From NCBI RefSeq assembly GCF_038561965.1, contig NZ_CP139348.1, forward strand, positions 3,596,001-3,660,000: DNA of 64,000 nucleotides. Direction: 5' to 3'. Within the stretch, counting starts at the first letter, position 1; every line of letters starts with the position of its first letter. The DNA comes from Stutzerimonas stutzeri (GTDB taxonomy: Bacteria; Pseudomonadota; Gammaproteobacteria; Pseudomonadales; Pseudomonadaceae). Below are positions 53,760-61,717 of this stretch, one piece after another. Made by a program: the position numbers and the translations under genes. The notes under the pieces were generated by a model. That model searched no databases. It saw only the letters and a program-made list of their open reading frames with translations, and had not been told where the DNA came from.

Positions 53760-54347
53760 ATGCCCCTCAGCTCGATATGCGTCTTTTGCGGCGCCAGCGC
53801 CGGTAACAACCCGATATACACACAAGCGGCTGTCACGTTGGGCCGGACGCTGGCTGAGAATGGTGTTCGGCTTGTCTACGGCGGCGGAGCCGTCGGCCTG
53901 ATGGGCGTCGTGGCAGACGCCACCCTTGCAGCCGGCGGCGAAGTCATTGGCATCATTCCTCAGAGCCTTAAGGATGCCGAAGTCGGCCATACGGGCCTCA
54001 CTCGCCTTGAGGTGGTCGATGGAATGCATGCGCGCAAAGCGCGGATGGCAGAGCTGGCCGACGCGTTCATCGCCCTGCCCGGCGGGCTGGGTACGCTTGA
54101 GGAGCTGTTCGAGATCTGGACCTGGGGTCAGCTCGGCTATCACCCCAAGCCGTTAGGGCTGCTGGATATCAATCACTTCTACAGCAAGCTCAGCCATTTC
54201 CTCGATCACTTGGTCGAGGAAGGTTTCGTGCGGCCCCAGCATCGCCAGATGCTGCAGCGAAGCGACCAGCCACAGGCGCTCATTCAGTTACTCGATGCTT
54301 GGCAGCCGCCCGCCCACAGCCGCTGGGATAAAGCGGCACCGCAATAA
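53760..54347 (+). CDS. LOG family protein (TIGR00730, cytokinin-nucleotide phosphoribohydrolase-like)
   Basis: 195 residues from MPLSSICVFCGASAGNNPIYTQAAVTLGRTLAENGVRLVYGGGAVGLMGVVAD. The catalytic motif is PGGLGTLEELFE and GGGAVGLMG binds phosphate. LOG enzymes cleave nucleoside 5'-monophosphates to base and ribose 5-phosphate; bacterial members have broad or unknown nucleotide roles. GGAG precedes the ATG. Its unusual context is the pair of DnaA-box blocks on both sides. Confidence 0.93.
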   Translation: MPLSSICVFCGASAGNNPIYTQAAVTLGRTLAENGVRLVYGGGAVGLMGVVADATLAAGGEVIGIIPQSLKDAEVGHTGLTRLEVVDGMHARKARMAELADAFIALPGGLGTLEELFEIWTWGQLGYHPKPLGLLDINHFYSKLSHFLDHLVEEGFVRPQHRQMLQRSDQPQALIQLLDAWQPPAHSRWDKAAPQ

Positions 54348-54371
54348 GGCCCAACAGGCCCTGGCCGACAC

Positions 54372-54384
54372 TGATCAAAAACCA
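54372..54384 (+). repeat. TGATCA motif, copy 3
   Basis: TGATCAAAAACCA starts 65 bp before element 3, the same spacing as copies 1 and 2, though its second half differs. Element 4 has no TGATCA at that distance. Confidence 0.5.
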
Positions 54385-54436
54385 CCCGGGTCGCTGCAGG
54401 CGACGCGCCATCCAGCCTGCAGCCTTGCGCCCCCAC

Positions 54437-54472
54437 GTTATCTACATGAGAATCCACAGCCATCGTGGATAA
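54437..54472 (+). repeat. Composite DnaA-box element 3
   Basis: GTTATCTACA, eight bases, CACAG, five bases, GTGGATAA. The first box TTATCTACA has one mismatch to consensus. The inverted box at 54464-54472 reads TTATCCACG on the minus strand, one mismatch. Confidence 0.7.
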
Positions 54473-54605
54473 CTATTGCCGCTTCTCCTATGAAGCCCCG
54501 CTCAGTGCAAAAGTCCGGACATTTTCGACTCCCAAGCGAAACGGACAAATTTTAACCAGAAGCCCACAGCATTAGTGCTACGGCGCTCGCAGCCACCGAT
54601 ACAAG

Positions 54606-54641
54606 GTTATCCACAGATCGGCGCACAGTTTTGGTGGATAA
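54606..54641 (+). repeat. Composite DnaA-box element 4
   Basis: GTTATCCACA, eight bases, CACAG, five bases, GTGGATAA. TTATCCACA at 54607-54615 is a perfect DnaA box. The inverted box at 54633-54641 has one mismatch. Confidence 0.75.
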
Positions 54642-54702
54642 GCGCGCGAACCAATCAACCGCCATGAACTCACACGAATAGGTTTATTCCGGGAGTTCGC
54701 GC

Positions 54703-54759
54703 ATGCGTCAAATGGAAAGGCTTCGCGAAGTGCCATTGCGCCGGGGTAGCTGCTCATGA
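54703..54759 (+). CDS. Possible 18-residue upstream ORF coupled to the DUF2726 gene
   Basis: It encodes MRQMERLREVPLRRGSCS and has GGGAG before its ATG at 54703. Its stop overlaps the ATG of the DUF2726 gene as ATGA. This arrangement would couple translation of the downstream gene to it. It is too short to judge coding by composition. Confidence 0.4.
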   Translation: MRQMERLREVPLRRGSCS

Positions 54760-55232
54760 GCTGGCTCGCCCTCACGCTGGTGGCATTCGTTTGTTTCGTA
54801 CTGGTTTTTTTCGTCAAGAACCGTCAGCTCAACCATCCGGCACTGCAGTATCCGTACAGCCTCAAGGCCCCGTTGTTCTCGCCCGCAGAGCGCGAACTGC
54901 TGGAGATGCTGCAACGCACGGCCGGGGAACAATACGTAATCTTGCCGAAGGTAAGCGTCGCCGAGGTGGTGGAAATCACTGCCGTTCCCAGACGGGCATA
55001 CTGGTACCAAGCGCACAACCGTATCGCTGCGGCACGGTTTGATTTCGTTCTATGTGCGAGGGAAGATCTGACCCCCGTTTGCGTCATCAATCTGGATGAT
55101 CCAGATACCGAGCAGGAATTCATGGATCGCCTGTGCGAAACGATTGGACTGCCGCACGTTCGCCTGGCACCGGAGACGGCCCGTTCTTATGCAGATGTTC
55201 GCGAAGCGATCGAATCCGCTCTTCGCGCTTGA
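54756..55232 (+). CDS. DUF2726 membrane-anchored protein
   Basis: 158 residues. A single N-terminal membrane segment (about 3-20) is followed by a DUF2726 domain: FSPAERELLEMLQRTAGEQYVILPKVSVAEVV..FDFVLCAREDLTPVCVINLDDP. DUF2726 is distantly like restriction-endonuclease folds, but no full catalytic motif is seen. The function is unknown. The start overlaps the 18-residue upstream ORF. Confidence 0.8.
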   Translation: MSWLALTLVAFVCFVLVFFVKNRQLNHPALQYPYSLKAPLFSPAERELLEMLQRTAGEQYVILPKVSVAEVVEITAVPRRAYWYQAHNRIAAARFDFVLCAREDLTPVCVINLDDPDTEQEFMDRLCETIGLPHVRLAPETARSYADVREAIESALRA

Positions 55233-55352
55233 TCGACCGTTGGCGGGAATGACCGCGGGACCGGACGGTCACAAGCGGGCATGCCGTATTCACGATGTGC
55301 AGCACCGCTGCGGAGCCCGTCCGCAAAACGACCACCGGCTATGAGTGACAGC

Positions 55353-55835
55353 ATGAAATACGCCCTCCCCCTGCTACTTTCCCTCGCCCCGTTCGCGGCA
55401 TTTGCACAAAACCAAGCCTGCCAGGCCATAGATGATGGGCAAGTCGCTGCTCTGTTCGATCGCTGGAATGCCGATGTGCAATCGGGCGAACCGCAAAGGG
55501 TCGTGGAAAACTATGCGCCTGTTTCGATCCTGCTGCCGACGGTGTCCAATACGCCCAGGCAAACGCCGGAAGCCAAGCTGGACTATTTCGAACACTTTCT
55601 GGCGTTGAAACCGAAAGGTGAAATCGTCTCGCGAATGATCATGATCGACTGCAACAGTGCACTCGATACGGGACTTTACAGTTTCCACTTCGCTGACGGA
55701 GCGACCGTACCGGCGCGCTATACCTTCACCTACAAATGGATTGATGAGGCCAAGCAGTGGTTGATTACCAGTCATCACTCCTCGGCTATGCCACAACAAA
55801 CCGAGGTGGCGCAGCAGGTTCCTCAGGCGCACTAA
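55353..55835 (+). CDS. SgcJ/EcaC-like (CaMKII-association-domain) exported protein
   Basis: 160 residues from MKYALPLLLSLAPFAAFAQ, a signal peptide cleaved after AFA. The mature part has VAALFDRWNADVQSGEPQRVVENYAPVSILLPTVSNTPRQTPEAKLDYFEHFL and FTYKWIDEAKQWLITSHHSSAMP, typical of the SgcJ/EcaC NTF2-fold family. It is probably periplasmic, with unknown ligand. An ATG four codons earlier (55341) is also possible. Confidence 0.82.
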   Translation: MKYALPLLLSLAPFAAFAQNQACQAIDDGQVAALFDRWNADVQSGEPQRVVENYAPVSILLPTVSNTPRQTPEAKLDYFEHFLALKPKGEIVSRMIMIDCNSALDTGLYSFHFADGATVPARYTFTYKWIDEAKQWLITSHHSSAMPQQTEVAQQVPQAH

Positions 55836-55980
55836 GCAGCTTGGTCGAACCGCCGTATGCTATAGGTCAGTTTGAAGCGTGAATCCGCCGCGCATGTTCT
55901 TGCACCCCTCGCGCTCACTTGCACCCGCCTGAGCATGCTCGATACTCGCGGCATGACGAAGTACTCGGACCTGAACCTGC

Positions 55981-57003
55981 ATGCCTCTCAAAATCCTGTT
56001 GTCGCGCCTGATCGATCTGGCTAGCCGCCTGATCCGCCGCTATCCCGGCACGGTTGCGCTGTTCGGGTTCGTTTCCGGGGTGGCTAGCTTCGTTCTGGTG
56101 GAACGCCATGCCGGCCTGGCCAAGGTGGTCGCCCTGGTGATGCTGATCAGCTGGCTCTGGCTGGTGCTCGAATCCAGTCTGCGGCGCAATCTGCAGCGCT
56201 GGTTCGGCTGGCAGGTTCCGCCGCCGCTGCTGCGCTATGCGACGCAGATGGTGCACCAGGAAAGCCTGTTCTTCATCATTCCGTTCTTCGCCATTACCAC
56301 CACTTGGAATAGCGGCCAGGCCGCATTCACCGGGCTGCTCGGCATGGCGGCGCTCGTGTCGCTGATCGATCCGCTGTACTACCGATGGCTGGCGCCGCGA
56401 CGCTGGGTGTACCTGGGTTTTCACGCGCTGACGCTGTTCGCCGTGCTGCTGACTGCGCTGCCGATCATCTTTCACCTCTCCACCCCGCAGAGCTACCAGT
56501 TGGCCTTGGTGGTGGCGGTGGTGCTCGCGCTGCCGAGCCTCAGCGGATTATTCCCTCGCTGGAGCTGGCGCACCGTGCCTGGCATCGTGCTTCTGGCTGT
56601 CGCCCTCGGGGCGGCAGGCTGGCTGGGACGAACCTGGGTGCCGCCTGCGACCCTCTGGCTCACCGATGTCGCCGTGACCATGAGCCTTGATGACCGACAA
56701 CGTAAACCCGGCAAGGGGCTGCGTGAGATAAGCAGCGCCGAGCTACAGGCCAACGGTCTGTACGCCTATACCGCGATCAACGCACCACGCGGGCTGAAGG
56801 AACGCATTTACCACGAGTGGACGCATAACGGCCGGCGCGTTGATCGCATCGCCCTCGACATCAGCGGTGGCCGCGAAGCCGGCTACCGTGCTTGGACTCA
56901 CAAGCGCAACTTTCCGCAAGACCCTGCTGGGCGCTGGCGCGTACGCGTCGTCACCGAGGCGGGACAGATGATCGGCATGCTGCGTTTCCGCGTTACCGAC
57001 TAG
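55981..57003 (+). CDS. DUF5924 membrane protein with C-terminal DUF2914 domain
   Basis: 340 residues. Seven or so hydrophobic segments cover about residues 20-220. A soluble C-terminal domain of about 110 residues (TDVAVTMSLDDRQRKPGKGLREISSAELQANGLYAYTAINAPRGLKERIYHEWTHNGRRVDRIALDISGG) matches DUF2914. That domain probably sits in the periplasm. The function is unknown. mgtC follows 57 bp later. Confidence 0.82.
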   Translation: MPLKILLSRLIDLASRLIRRYPGTVALFGFVSGVASFVLVERHAGLAKVVALVMLISWLWLVLESSLRRNLQRWFGWQVPPPLLRYATQMVHQESLFFIIPFFAITTTWNSGQAAFTGLLGMAALVSLIDPLYYRWLAPRRWVYLGFHALTLFAVLLTALPIIFHLSTPQSYQLALVVAVVLALPSLSGLFPRWSWRTVPGIVLLAVALGAAGWLGRTWVPPATLWLTDVAVTMSLDDRQRKPGKGLREISSAELQANGLYAYTAINAPRGLKERIYHEWTHNGRRVDRIALDISGGREAGYRAWTHKRNFPQDPAGRWRVRVVTEAGQMIGMLRFRVTD

Positions 57004-57060
57004 CGAACCCGGGCCGCCCCCACGACTCCATATCAGAACCGAACCAGCCTGGAGAAGAAC

Positions 57061-57579
57061 ATGGAATGGTGGGCGATCATTTCCAGCACTGTCGCCTCTG
57101 AGTTTTCCGACATCACTGATCTGGAGGATGCGACACGGGTCAGCAGCCGGTTGCTGATCGCATCAGTTCTGGGCGGTTTGCTCGGTTACGAGCGCGAACG
57201 AAAACGCAAGGCCGCAGGGTTGCGCACCCATATGCTGGTGGCTCTTGGGGCCGCATTGTTCGTACTGGTGCCGGTACAGGCAGGGATGAGCGCCGAGGAA
57301 ATTTCTCGGGTGATACAAGGCCTGGTAACCGGCATCGGCTTTCTTGGCGCAGGCACTATCCTCAAGGGCAACTCCGCGGAAGACGTCAAAGGCCTTACCA
57401 CCGCAGCCGGCATCTGGCTTACCGCGGCAATCGGTGTGGCCGTCGGCCTCGGCCATGAAGCCACCGCGGTGCTGAGCACCCTGCTAGCACTGGCTATTTT
57501 CGTGCTAATGCCGCGCCTGGAGCGCCATACGGCTCTGCGCGCCGCTCGTAAGCGCCGCCAAACGGGTCGCTCTACGTAG
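57061..57579 (+). CDS. MgtC/SapB family membrane protein
   Basis: 172 residues with four to five hydrophobic segments. LLIASVLGGLLGYERERKRKAAGLRTHMLVALGAALFVLVP and VTGIGFLGAGTILKG are the MgtC signatures. MgtC proteins help survival under low magnesium or acid stress, partly through ATP synthase or phosphate control in some species. GGAGAAGAAC precedes the ATG. Here it lies within a run of envelope and stress genes. Confidence 0.9.
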   Translation: MEWWAIISSTVASEFSDITDLEDATRVSSRLLIASVLGGLLGYERERKRKAAGLRTHMLVALGAALFVLVPVQAGMSAEEISRVIQGLVTGIGFLGAGTILKGNSAEDVKGLTTAAGIWLTAAIGVAVGLGHEATAVLSTLLALAIFVLMPRLERHTALRAARKRRQTGRST

Positions 57580-57609
57580 CAGGCGGCTAATCAACCAGGG
57601 GATAAATAC

Positions 57610-58926
57610 ATGCGCAACGCTCGAGTCGCCCTCTGCTTCGGTTTCGGCCTGCTTGTTATTGCAGGCTGCAGCGAAACTGCGAAGCTCCCGGTGGGATCAG
57701 GCTACGGTCCAGCGCCGGCGCTGCCGGAGCCGAACAAGACGCTCCTGCCAACAGTGCACATCGCCCCGGCCAAGGGCTGGCCGCCAGGTGGCAAACCGCA
57801 GGCAGCGCCTGGCCTGCGCGTGGATGCATTCGCCAGTGGCCTGGACCACCCACGCTGGATTCATGTATTGCCCAACGGGGACGTGCTGGTAGCCGAAAGC
57901 GATGCGCCGGCAAAGGAGCAGAGCCAGGGCCTGCGCGGCTGGATCGCCAAGAAGATCATGGCCCGTGCCGGCTCCGGCGGCCCTAGCGCCAACCGCATCA
58001 CCTTGCTGCGTGATGCTAACGGCGATGGTGTGCCGGAGCAGCGGAGCGTCTTTCTGGAAAACCTCAACTCACCGTTCGGCATGGCGCTGGTTGGCAATGA
58101 CTTCTACGTAGCCAATACCGATGCGCTCCTTCGCTTCCCGTACGAGCAAGGCGACACCCGCATTATTGCGACTGGCGAGAAGGTGGTGGATTTGCCTGCC
58201 GGGCCGATCAACCATCACTGGACCAAGAACGTTATCGCCAGCCGGGACGGCTCGCTGCTGTACGTCACCAGTGGCTCAAACAGCAATGTGGCCGAGAATG
58301 GCATGCAGGCCGAAGAGCATCGTGCAGCCATCCTCGAAGTCGACCCGCAGCGTAAAACCATACGCCTGTTCGCATCAGGCTTGCGCAACCCCAACGGCCT
58401 TGCCTGGCAGCCGAAAAGCGGTGCGCTGTGGACCACGGTGAACGAACGCGATGAGATCGGCAGTGATCTGGTGCCCGACTACATGACCTCGGTCAGGGAC
58501 GGCGGGTTCTATGGCTGGCCCTACAGTTACTTCGGCCAGCACGTCGATAAGCGCGTTAAACCTCAGCGCCCTGACCTCGTCAAGCGAGCCATCGTGCCGG
58601 ACTACGCCCTAGGCGCGCACACCGCCTCGCTCGGCCTCGCTTTTTATGAAGGCAAGCTGTTGCCGCCGCGCTACAACAACGGCGCGTTCGTCGGTCAGCA
58701 TGGGTCTTGGAACCGGAGACCTCGCAGTGGTTACAAGGTGGTTTTCATCCCGTTCCGCGAGGGTATGCCGGACGGCCAGCCGGAAGATGTACTGACCGGC
58801 TTCGTCAACGACGCGGGCGAGGCAATGGGTAGGCCTGTCGGCGTGGCGGCGGACCAGACCGGCGCGCTCCTGGTCGCAGACGACGTTGGCAATATCATCT
58901 GGCGCATCAGCCCGATAGACCGTTGA
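57610..58926 (+). CDS. Sorbosone-dehydrogenase-like lipoprotein (PQQ-dependent sugar dehydrogenase fold)
   Basis: 438 residues. The signal peptide ends in VIAGC, so Cys19 would be lipidated. A six-bladed beta-propeller follows, with GLDHPRWIHVLPNGDVLVAES, FASGLRNPNGLAWQPKSGALWTTVNERDEIG and GGFYGWPYSYFG. The family is annotated as sorbosone or PQQ-type aldose dehydrogenase, but PQQ binding is not certain. The ATG at 57610 lies 30 bp after mgtC, and a GGGGAT site precedes it. The two may be co-transcribed. Confidence 0.88.
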   Translation: MRNARVALCFGFGLLVIAGCSETAKLPVGSGYGPAPALPEPNKTLLPTVHIAPAKGWPPGGKPQAAPGLRVDAFASGLDHPRWIHVLPNGDVLVAESDAPAKEQSQGLRGWIAKKIMARAGSGGPSANRITLLRDANGDGVPEQRSVFLENLNSPFGMALVGNDFYVANTDALLRFPYEQGDTRIIATGEKVVDLPAGPINHHWTKNVIASRDGSLLYVTSGSNSNVAENGMQAEEHRAAILEVDPQRKTIRLFASGLRNPNGLAWQPKSGALWTTVNERDEIGSDLVPDYMTSVRDGGFYGWPYSYFGQHVDKRVKPQRPDLVKRAIVPDYALGAHTASLGLAFYEGKLLPPRYNNGAFVGQHGSWNRRPRSGYKVVFIPFREGMPDGQPEDVLTGFVNDAGEAMGRPVGVAADQTGALLVADDVGNIIWRISPIDR

Positions 58927-59007
58927 ACTGGCCGCCTCGTCTGGATTGAACCTTGCCGACCACCGTGTGGCCATAAAGGTATGTCTACCTGTTAGGAGGG
59001 ACTTCTG

Positions 59008-59349
59008 ATGCTCAATCGCACCGTCTACGCCCTGGTTCCCGCGTTATTGCTGGTTGGCTGTTCCGGAAACGTGCAGAACCCGGTGGACCGGTTCACGTTC
59101 CGTGACGAGCCTTTGGTTCGCGACGTAGAGAACGGCATGCCCCAGGCAAGGGTGCTGGCCATCGGCGGCGAGCCCTCCAGGACCAGCGCACGTGCCGTAG
59201 TGCCGGGGCTTTGCCACGATTACATCCTCAATCATGACGGCAAGCAGCAGCCGTACTACGTCAGCTTCGATGGAGCCGGACGAGTGGACGGGCAAGGTTT
59301 CCTGACCTGCAAGCAGCTCGAAGAGAACCAGCGCAATCTGCGCCGCTGA
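59008..59349 (+). CDS. osmE: Osmotically inducible lipoprotein OsmE
   Basis: 113 residues. The signal peptide ends in LLVGC (Cys18). The mature part VDRFTFRDEPLVRDVENGMPQARVLAIGGEPS..VVPGLCHDYILNHDGKQQPYYVSFDGAGRVDGQGFLTCKQLEENQRN is nearly diagnostic for OsmE. OsmE is an envelope lipoprotein of the SmpA/OmlA-like fold induced by high osmolarity and in stationary phase. AGGAGGGACTTCTG precedes the ATG. Confidence 0.95.
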   Translation: MLNRTVYALVPALLLVGCSGNVQNPVDRFTFRDEPLVRDVENGMPQARVLAIGGEPSRTSARAVVPGLCHDYILNHDGKQQPYYVSFDGAGRVDGQGFLTCKQLEENQRNLRR

Positions 59350-59408
59350 AGACAAGCACACAAGCACGGCCGGCTTTCAAGCCCCGCGCCCGCTACAAGG
59401 AGACCGCC

Positions 59409-59807
59409 ATGCCTCGTGGAGACAAGAGCAAGTACACCGACAAGCAGCAACGCAAGGCCGAGCACATCGAGGAAAGCTACGAGGAGCGTGGCGTATCCGA
59501 GAAGGAGGCCGAAGCCCGCGCCTGGGCCACCGTCAACAAGCAATCCGGTGGTGGCGAGCGTAAGGGTGGATCAGGCAAGAACAAGAGCGAAACCACCAAG
59601 CGCGCCGAACGCAAGGATTCAGCCCACCGCGCCGCCGATGCCCGCAAGGGCAAATCGCCGAACAGCGGATCGGCAAGCAGTTCGAAGTCCTCCAGCACAG
59701 CCCTAGCCGACATGACCCGCGATGAGCTGATGGACAAGGCCCGCGAACGAGACATTCGCGGCCGCTCGAAGATGCGCAAAGACGAACTGCTACGGGCTCT
59801 GAGCTGA
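59409..59807 (+). CDS. Rho_N/SAP-like small basic protein (annotated as plasmid stabilization protein in relatives)
   Basis: 132 residues. MPRGDKSKYTDKQQRKAEHIEESYEERGVSEKEAEARAWATVNKQSGGGERKGGSGK is conserved in small proteins often named plasmid stabilization protein. A Ser/Lys-rich low-complexity linker separates it from a C-terminal Rho_N-like fold: ALADMTRDELMDKARERDIRGRSKMRKDELLRALS, a helix-extended-helix nucleic-acid motif. No plasmid gene is nearby. AAGGAG precedes the ATG. A DNA- or RNA-associated stress role is inference. Confidence 0.88.
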   Translation: MPRGDKSKYTDKQQRKAEHIEESYEERGVSEKEAEARAWATVNKQSGGGERKGGSGKNKSETTKRAERKDSAHRAADARKGKSPNSGSASSSKSSSTALADMTRDELMDKARERDIRGRSKMRKDELLRALS

Positions 59808-59819
59808 GGTTTGATACCG

Positions 59820-59954
59820 ATGACGAACCAGCAACCCCCTCCCCCCGAAGGCAATCCCAAACGCGAAGATCCAGCCGAGCCCGTGCCCATTGACGAGCCC
59901 GGCCCCGGCCAGTCCGAACCCGAGCGCCCACCACCGACCGAGGTGGCCGGCTAA
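59820..59954 (+). CDS. Proline-rich 44-residue small protein
   Basis: The peptide begins MTNQQPPPPEGNPKREDPAE and continues through PVPIDEPGPG to PPPTEVAG. It has nothing hydrophobic and is almost certainly disordered. GAGG lies about nine bases before the ATG. It starts 12 bp after the Rho_N-like gene and may be co-transcribed. Similar short Pro-rich frames occur in pseudomonads, but I cannot name a family. Coding status is moderate. Confidence 0.5.
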   Translation: MTNQQPPPPEGNPKREDPAEPVPIDEPGPGQSEPERPPPTEVAG

Positions 59955-60033
59955 ACTTTTCGCCAGCATCCCGATCTCAATTGGCGAACCGTGAAGCACC
60001 GCAACTGCGGTGAACCTAGACCAGGAGATGGCG

Positions 60034-60567
60034 ATGAGTTACGTACAACTGAGTGATAAGCAAAGTCTGCGCGAGCGGGCTCGCCAACATGTCGAGAACG
60101 GCGCCGTCACCGAGAGCTATTCGGCTGATCGAGAAGTCGTGATCAATCTGTTGAACGAAGCGCTGGCAACCGAACTGGTTTGTTATCTGCGCTACAAGCG
60201 CCACTACTACATGGCCACAGGATTGAAGTCGAGCGCTGCCGCCGACGAGTTCCTTGAGCACGCCAACGAAGAACAGGAGCACGCCGATCGGCTCGCCGAA
60301 CGCATCGTGCAGCTCGGTGGCGCACCCGATTTCAACCCTGACAACCTCACTGAACGCGCTCACGCGCAGTACGCCGAAGGGAATGGCCTGCGTGACATGG
60401 TCTTTGAGAATCTGGTCGCCGAGCGCATCGCGATCGACAGCTACCGGGAGATCGTCCAGTACATTGGCGACAAGGACCCCACTACGCGGCGCATCTTCGA
60501 GGACATCCTAGCCCAGGAAGAAGAGCACGCCGACGATCTGGCAGGCTTGCTGGACGGCATGAACTAG
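60034..60567 (+). CDS. Ferritin-like / bacterioferritin-type protein
   Basis: 177 residues from MSYVQLSDKQSLRERARQHVENGAVTESYSADREVVINLLNEALATELVCYLRYKRHYYMA. A ferritin four-helix bundle carries iron ligands: NEALATELVCYLRYKRHY, EFLEHANEEQEHADRLAERI, ENLVAERIAIDSYREIV and ILAQEEEHADDL. It probably stores or detoxifies iron and may protect DNA. AGGAG lies six bases before the ATG at 60034; in-frame ATGs at 60010 and 60028 are less well placed. Confidence 0.9.
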   Translation: MSYVQLSDKQSLRERARQHVENGAVTESYSADREVVINLLNEALATELVCYLRYKRHYYMATGLKSSAAADEFLEHANEEQEHADRLAERIVQLGGAPDFNPDNLTERAHAQYAEGNGLRDMVFENLVAERIAIDSYREIVQYIGDKDPTTRRIFEDILAQEEEHADDLAGLLDGMN

Positions 60568-60645
60568 GCAGCCCAGTCTGCGCGCCAGCGTGGGGCTTGA
60601 CGGCCACATGTCGGCGCGTCGACTTGGTTGAAAAGCAAATAAAAA

Positions 60646-60667
60646 AAGGCCACCCGAAGGTGGCCTT
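60646..60667. terminator. Bidirectional terminator between the ferritin-like gene and lpxC
   Basis: A 9-bp perfect stem (AAGGCCACC / GGTGGCCTT) with a CGAA loop. On the minus strand the hairpin is followed by a run of T (the + strand A-run before it). It ends lpxC transcription and probably also works rightwards. Confidence 0.9.
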
Positions 60668-60690
60668 AAATTTAGGAAGAGAGGTACAGC

Positions 60691-61602
60691 TTAGCCGGCT
60701 GCCACCGGACGCATGTAGGAGATCGGTGCGGTCTGCGGGTCATCGAAGGTCACCAGTTCCCACGCATCCTTCTGTTCCATCAGGGTGCGTAGCAAGCGGT
60801 TGTTCAACGCGTGGCCGGATTTATAGCCGCGGAATTCGCCGATCAGGCTGGTTCCCAACAAGTAAAGATCACCAATGGCATCGAGAATCTTGTGCTTCAC
60901 GAATTCGTCCTCGTAACGCAGACCGTCTTCGTTGAGCACGCTGGTTTCGTCCACCACAATGGCGTTTTCAACACTGCCGCCGAGCGCCAGATTGTGCGAG
61001 CGGAGGAACTCGATGTCGCGCATGAACCCGAAGGTGCGTGCACGGCTGACTTCTTTGACGAAAGAAGTGCTCGAGAAATCCACACTGGCAGTCTGGGTGC
61101 GGCCCTTGAAAACCGGATGGTCGAAATCGATCTCGAAACTCACCTTGAAGCCGTCGAATGGCAGGAAGGTAGCGCGCTTGTCACCCTCCTCGACAGACAC
61201 TTCACGCTTGATGCGGATGAACTTCTTGTGGGCGTCCTGCTCCTGCAGGCCGGCGGATTGAATCAGGAATACGAAAGGCCCAGCGCTACCGTCCATGATC
61301 GGCACTTCCGACGCAGAGAGCTCGACGTAGGCATTGTCGATCCCCAAGCCGGCCATTGCCGATAGCAAATGTTCCACTGTGTCGACCTTGACGTCACCAT
61401 TGACCAGCGTCGTGGACATGGTGGTTTCGCCAACGTTCTCAGCCCGCGCTGGGATCTCCACAGGCGGATTGAGGTCGGTACGACAGAACACGATTCCAGT
61501 ATCCACCGGTGCCGGTTTCAGGGTGAGATAAACCTTCTCTCCCGAATGCAAGCCGACGCCAGTGGCGCGAATGATGTTCTTTAGTGTGCGTTGTCTGATC
61601 AT
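60691..61602 (-). CDS. lpxC: UDP-3-O-acyl-N-acetylglucosamine deacetylase LpxC
   Basis: 303 residues, the exact LpxC length. MIRQRTLKNIIRATGVGLHSGEKVYLTLKPAPVDTGIVFCRTDL is the typical start. The zinc ligands are in TVEHLLSAMAGLGIDN and the later HKILDAIGDLYLLG, with GHALNNRLLRTL near the end. It catalyses the first committed step of lipid A synthesis. Its neighbour ftsZ is 115 bp upstream on the same strand, the standard order ftsA-ftsZ-lpxC. Confidence 0.98.
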   Translation of the reverse strand: MIRQRTLKNIIRATGVGLHSGEKVYLTLKPAPVDTGIVFCRTDLNPPVEIPARAENVGETTMSTTLVNGDVKVDTVEHLLSAMAGLGIDNAYVELSASEVPIMDGSAGPFVFLIQSAGLQEQDAHKKFIRIKREVSVEEGDKRATFLPFDGFKVSFEIDFDHPVFKGRTQTASVDFSSTSFVKEVSRARTFGFMRDIEFLRSHNLALGGSVENAIVVDETSVLNEDGLRYEDEFVKHKILDAIGDLYLLGTSLIGEFRGYKSGHALNNRLLRTLMEQKDAWELVTFDDPQTAPISYMRPVAAG

Positions 61603-61717
61603 GGCCTTTTGCTTCGCTATAGCGCTAGTTGCGAATTGTTTTCAACAAGTGAGGGCGATAATAGCAGAAGCCCAGTTTGCTGAACACCAATCACAACAAT
61701 ACTCCTGATAAATTCAA

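Larger units (their letters stand above)
54348..54702. other. Intergenic region with DnaA-box elements, downstream of the LOG gene
   Basis: 355 bp without a recognisable protein gene. It holds composite DnaA-box elements 3 (54437) and 4 (54606) and a TGATCA motif at 54372. Element 3 shares its CCCCAC flank with element 1. Element 4 shares its AGGTTATCCACAG context with element 2. The whole region therefore looks like a second copy of the block before the LOG gene. Confidence 0.65.

Noticed and set aside
53288..54641. The DnaA-box array as the main replication origin
   Set aside because: dnaA, dnaN, recF, gyrB and rpmH are absent around it, and the spacing is unlike a typical pseudomonad oriC next to dnaA.
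59409..59807. The plasmid stabilization name as evidence for an integrated plasmid
   Set aside because: The name comes from relatives by annotation. No plasmid replication, transfer or partition gene is near.
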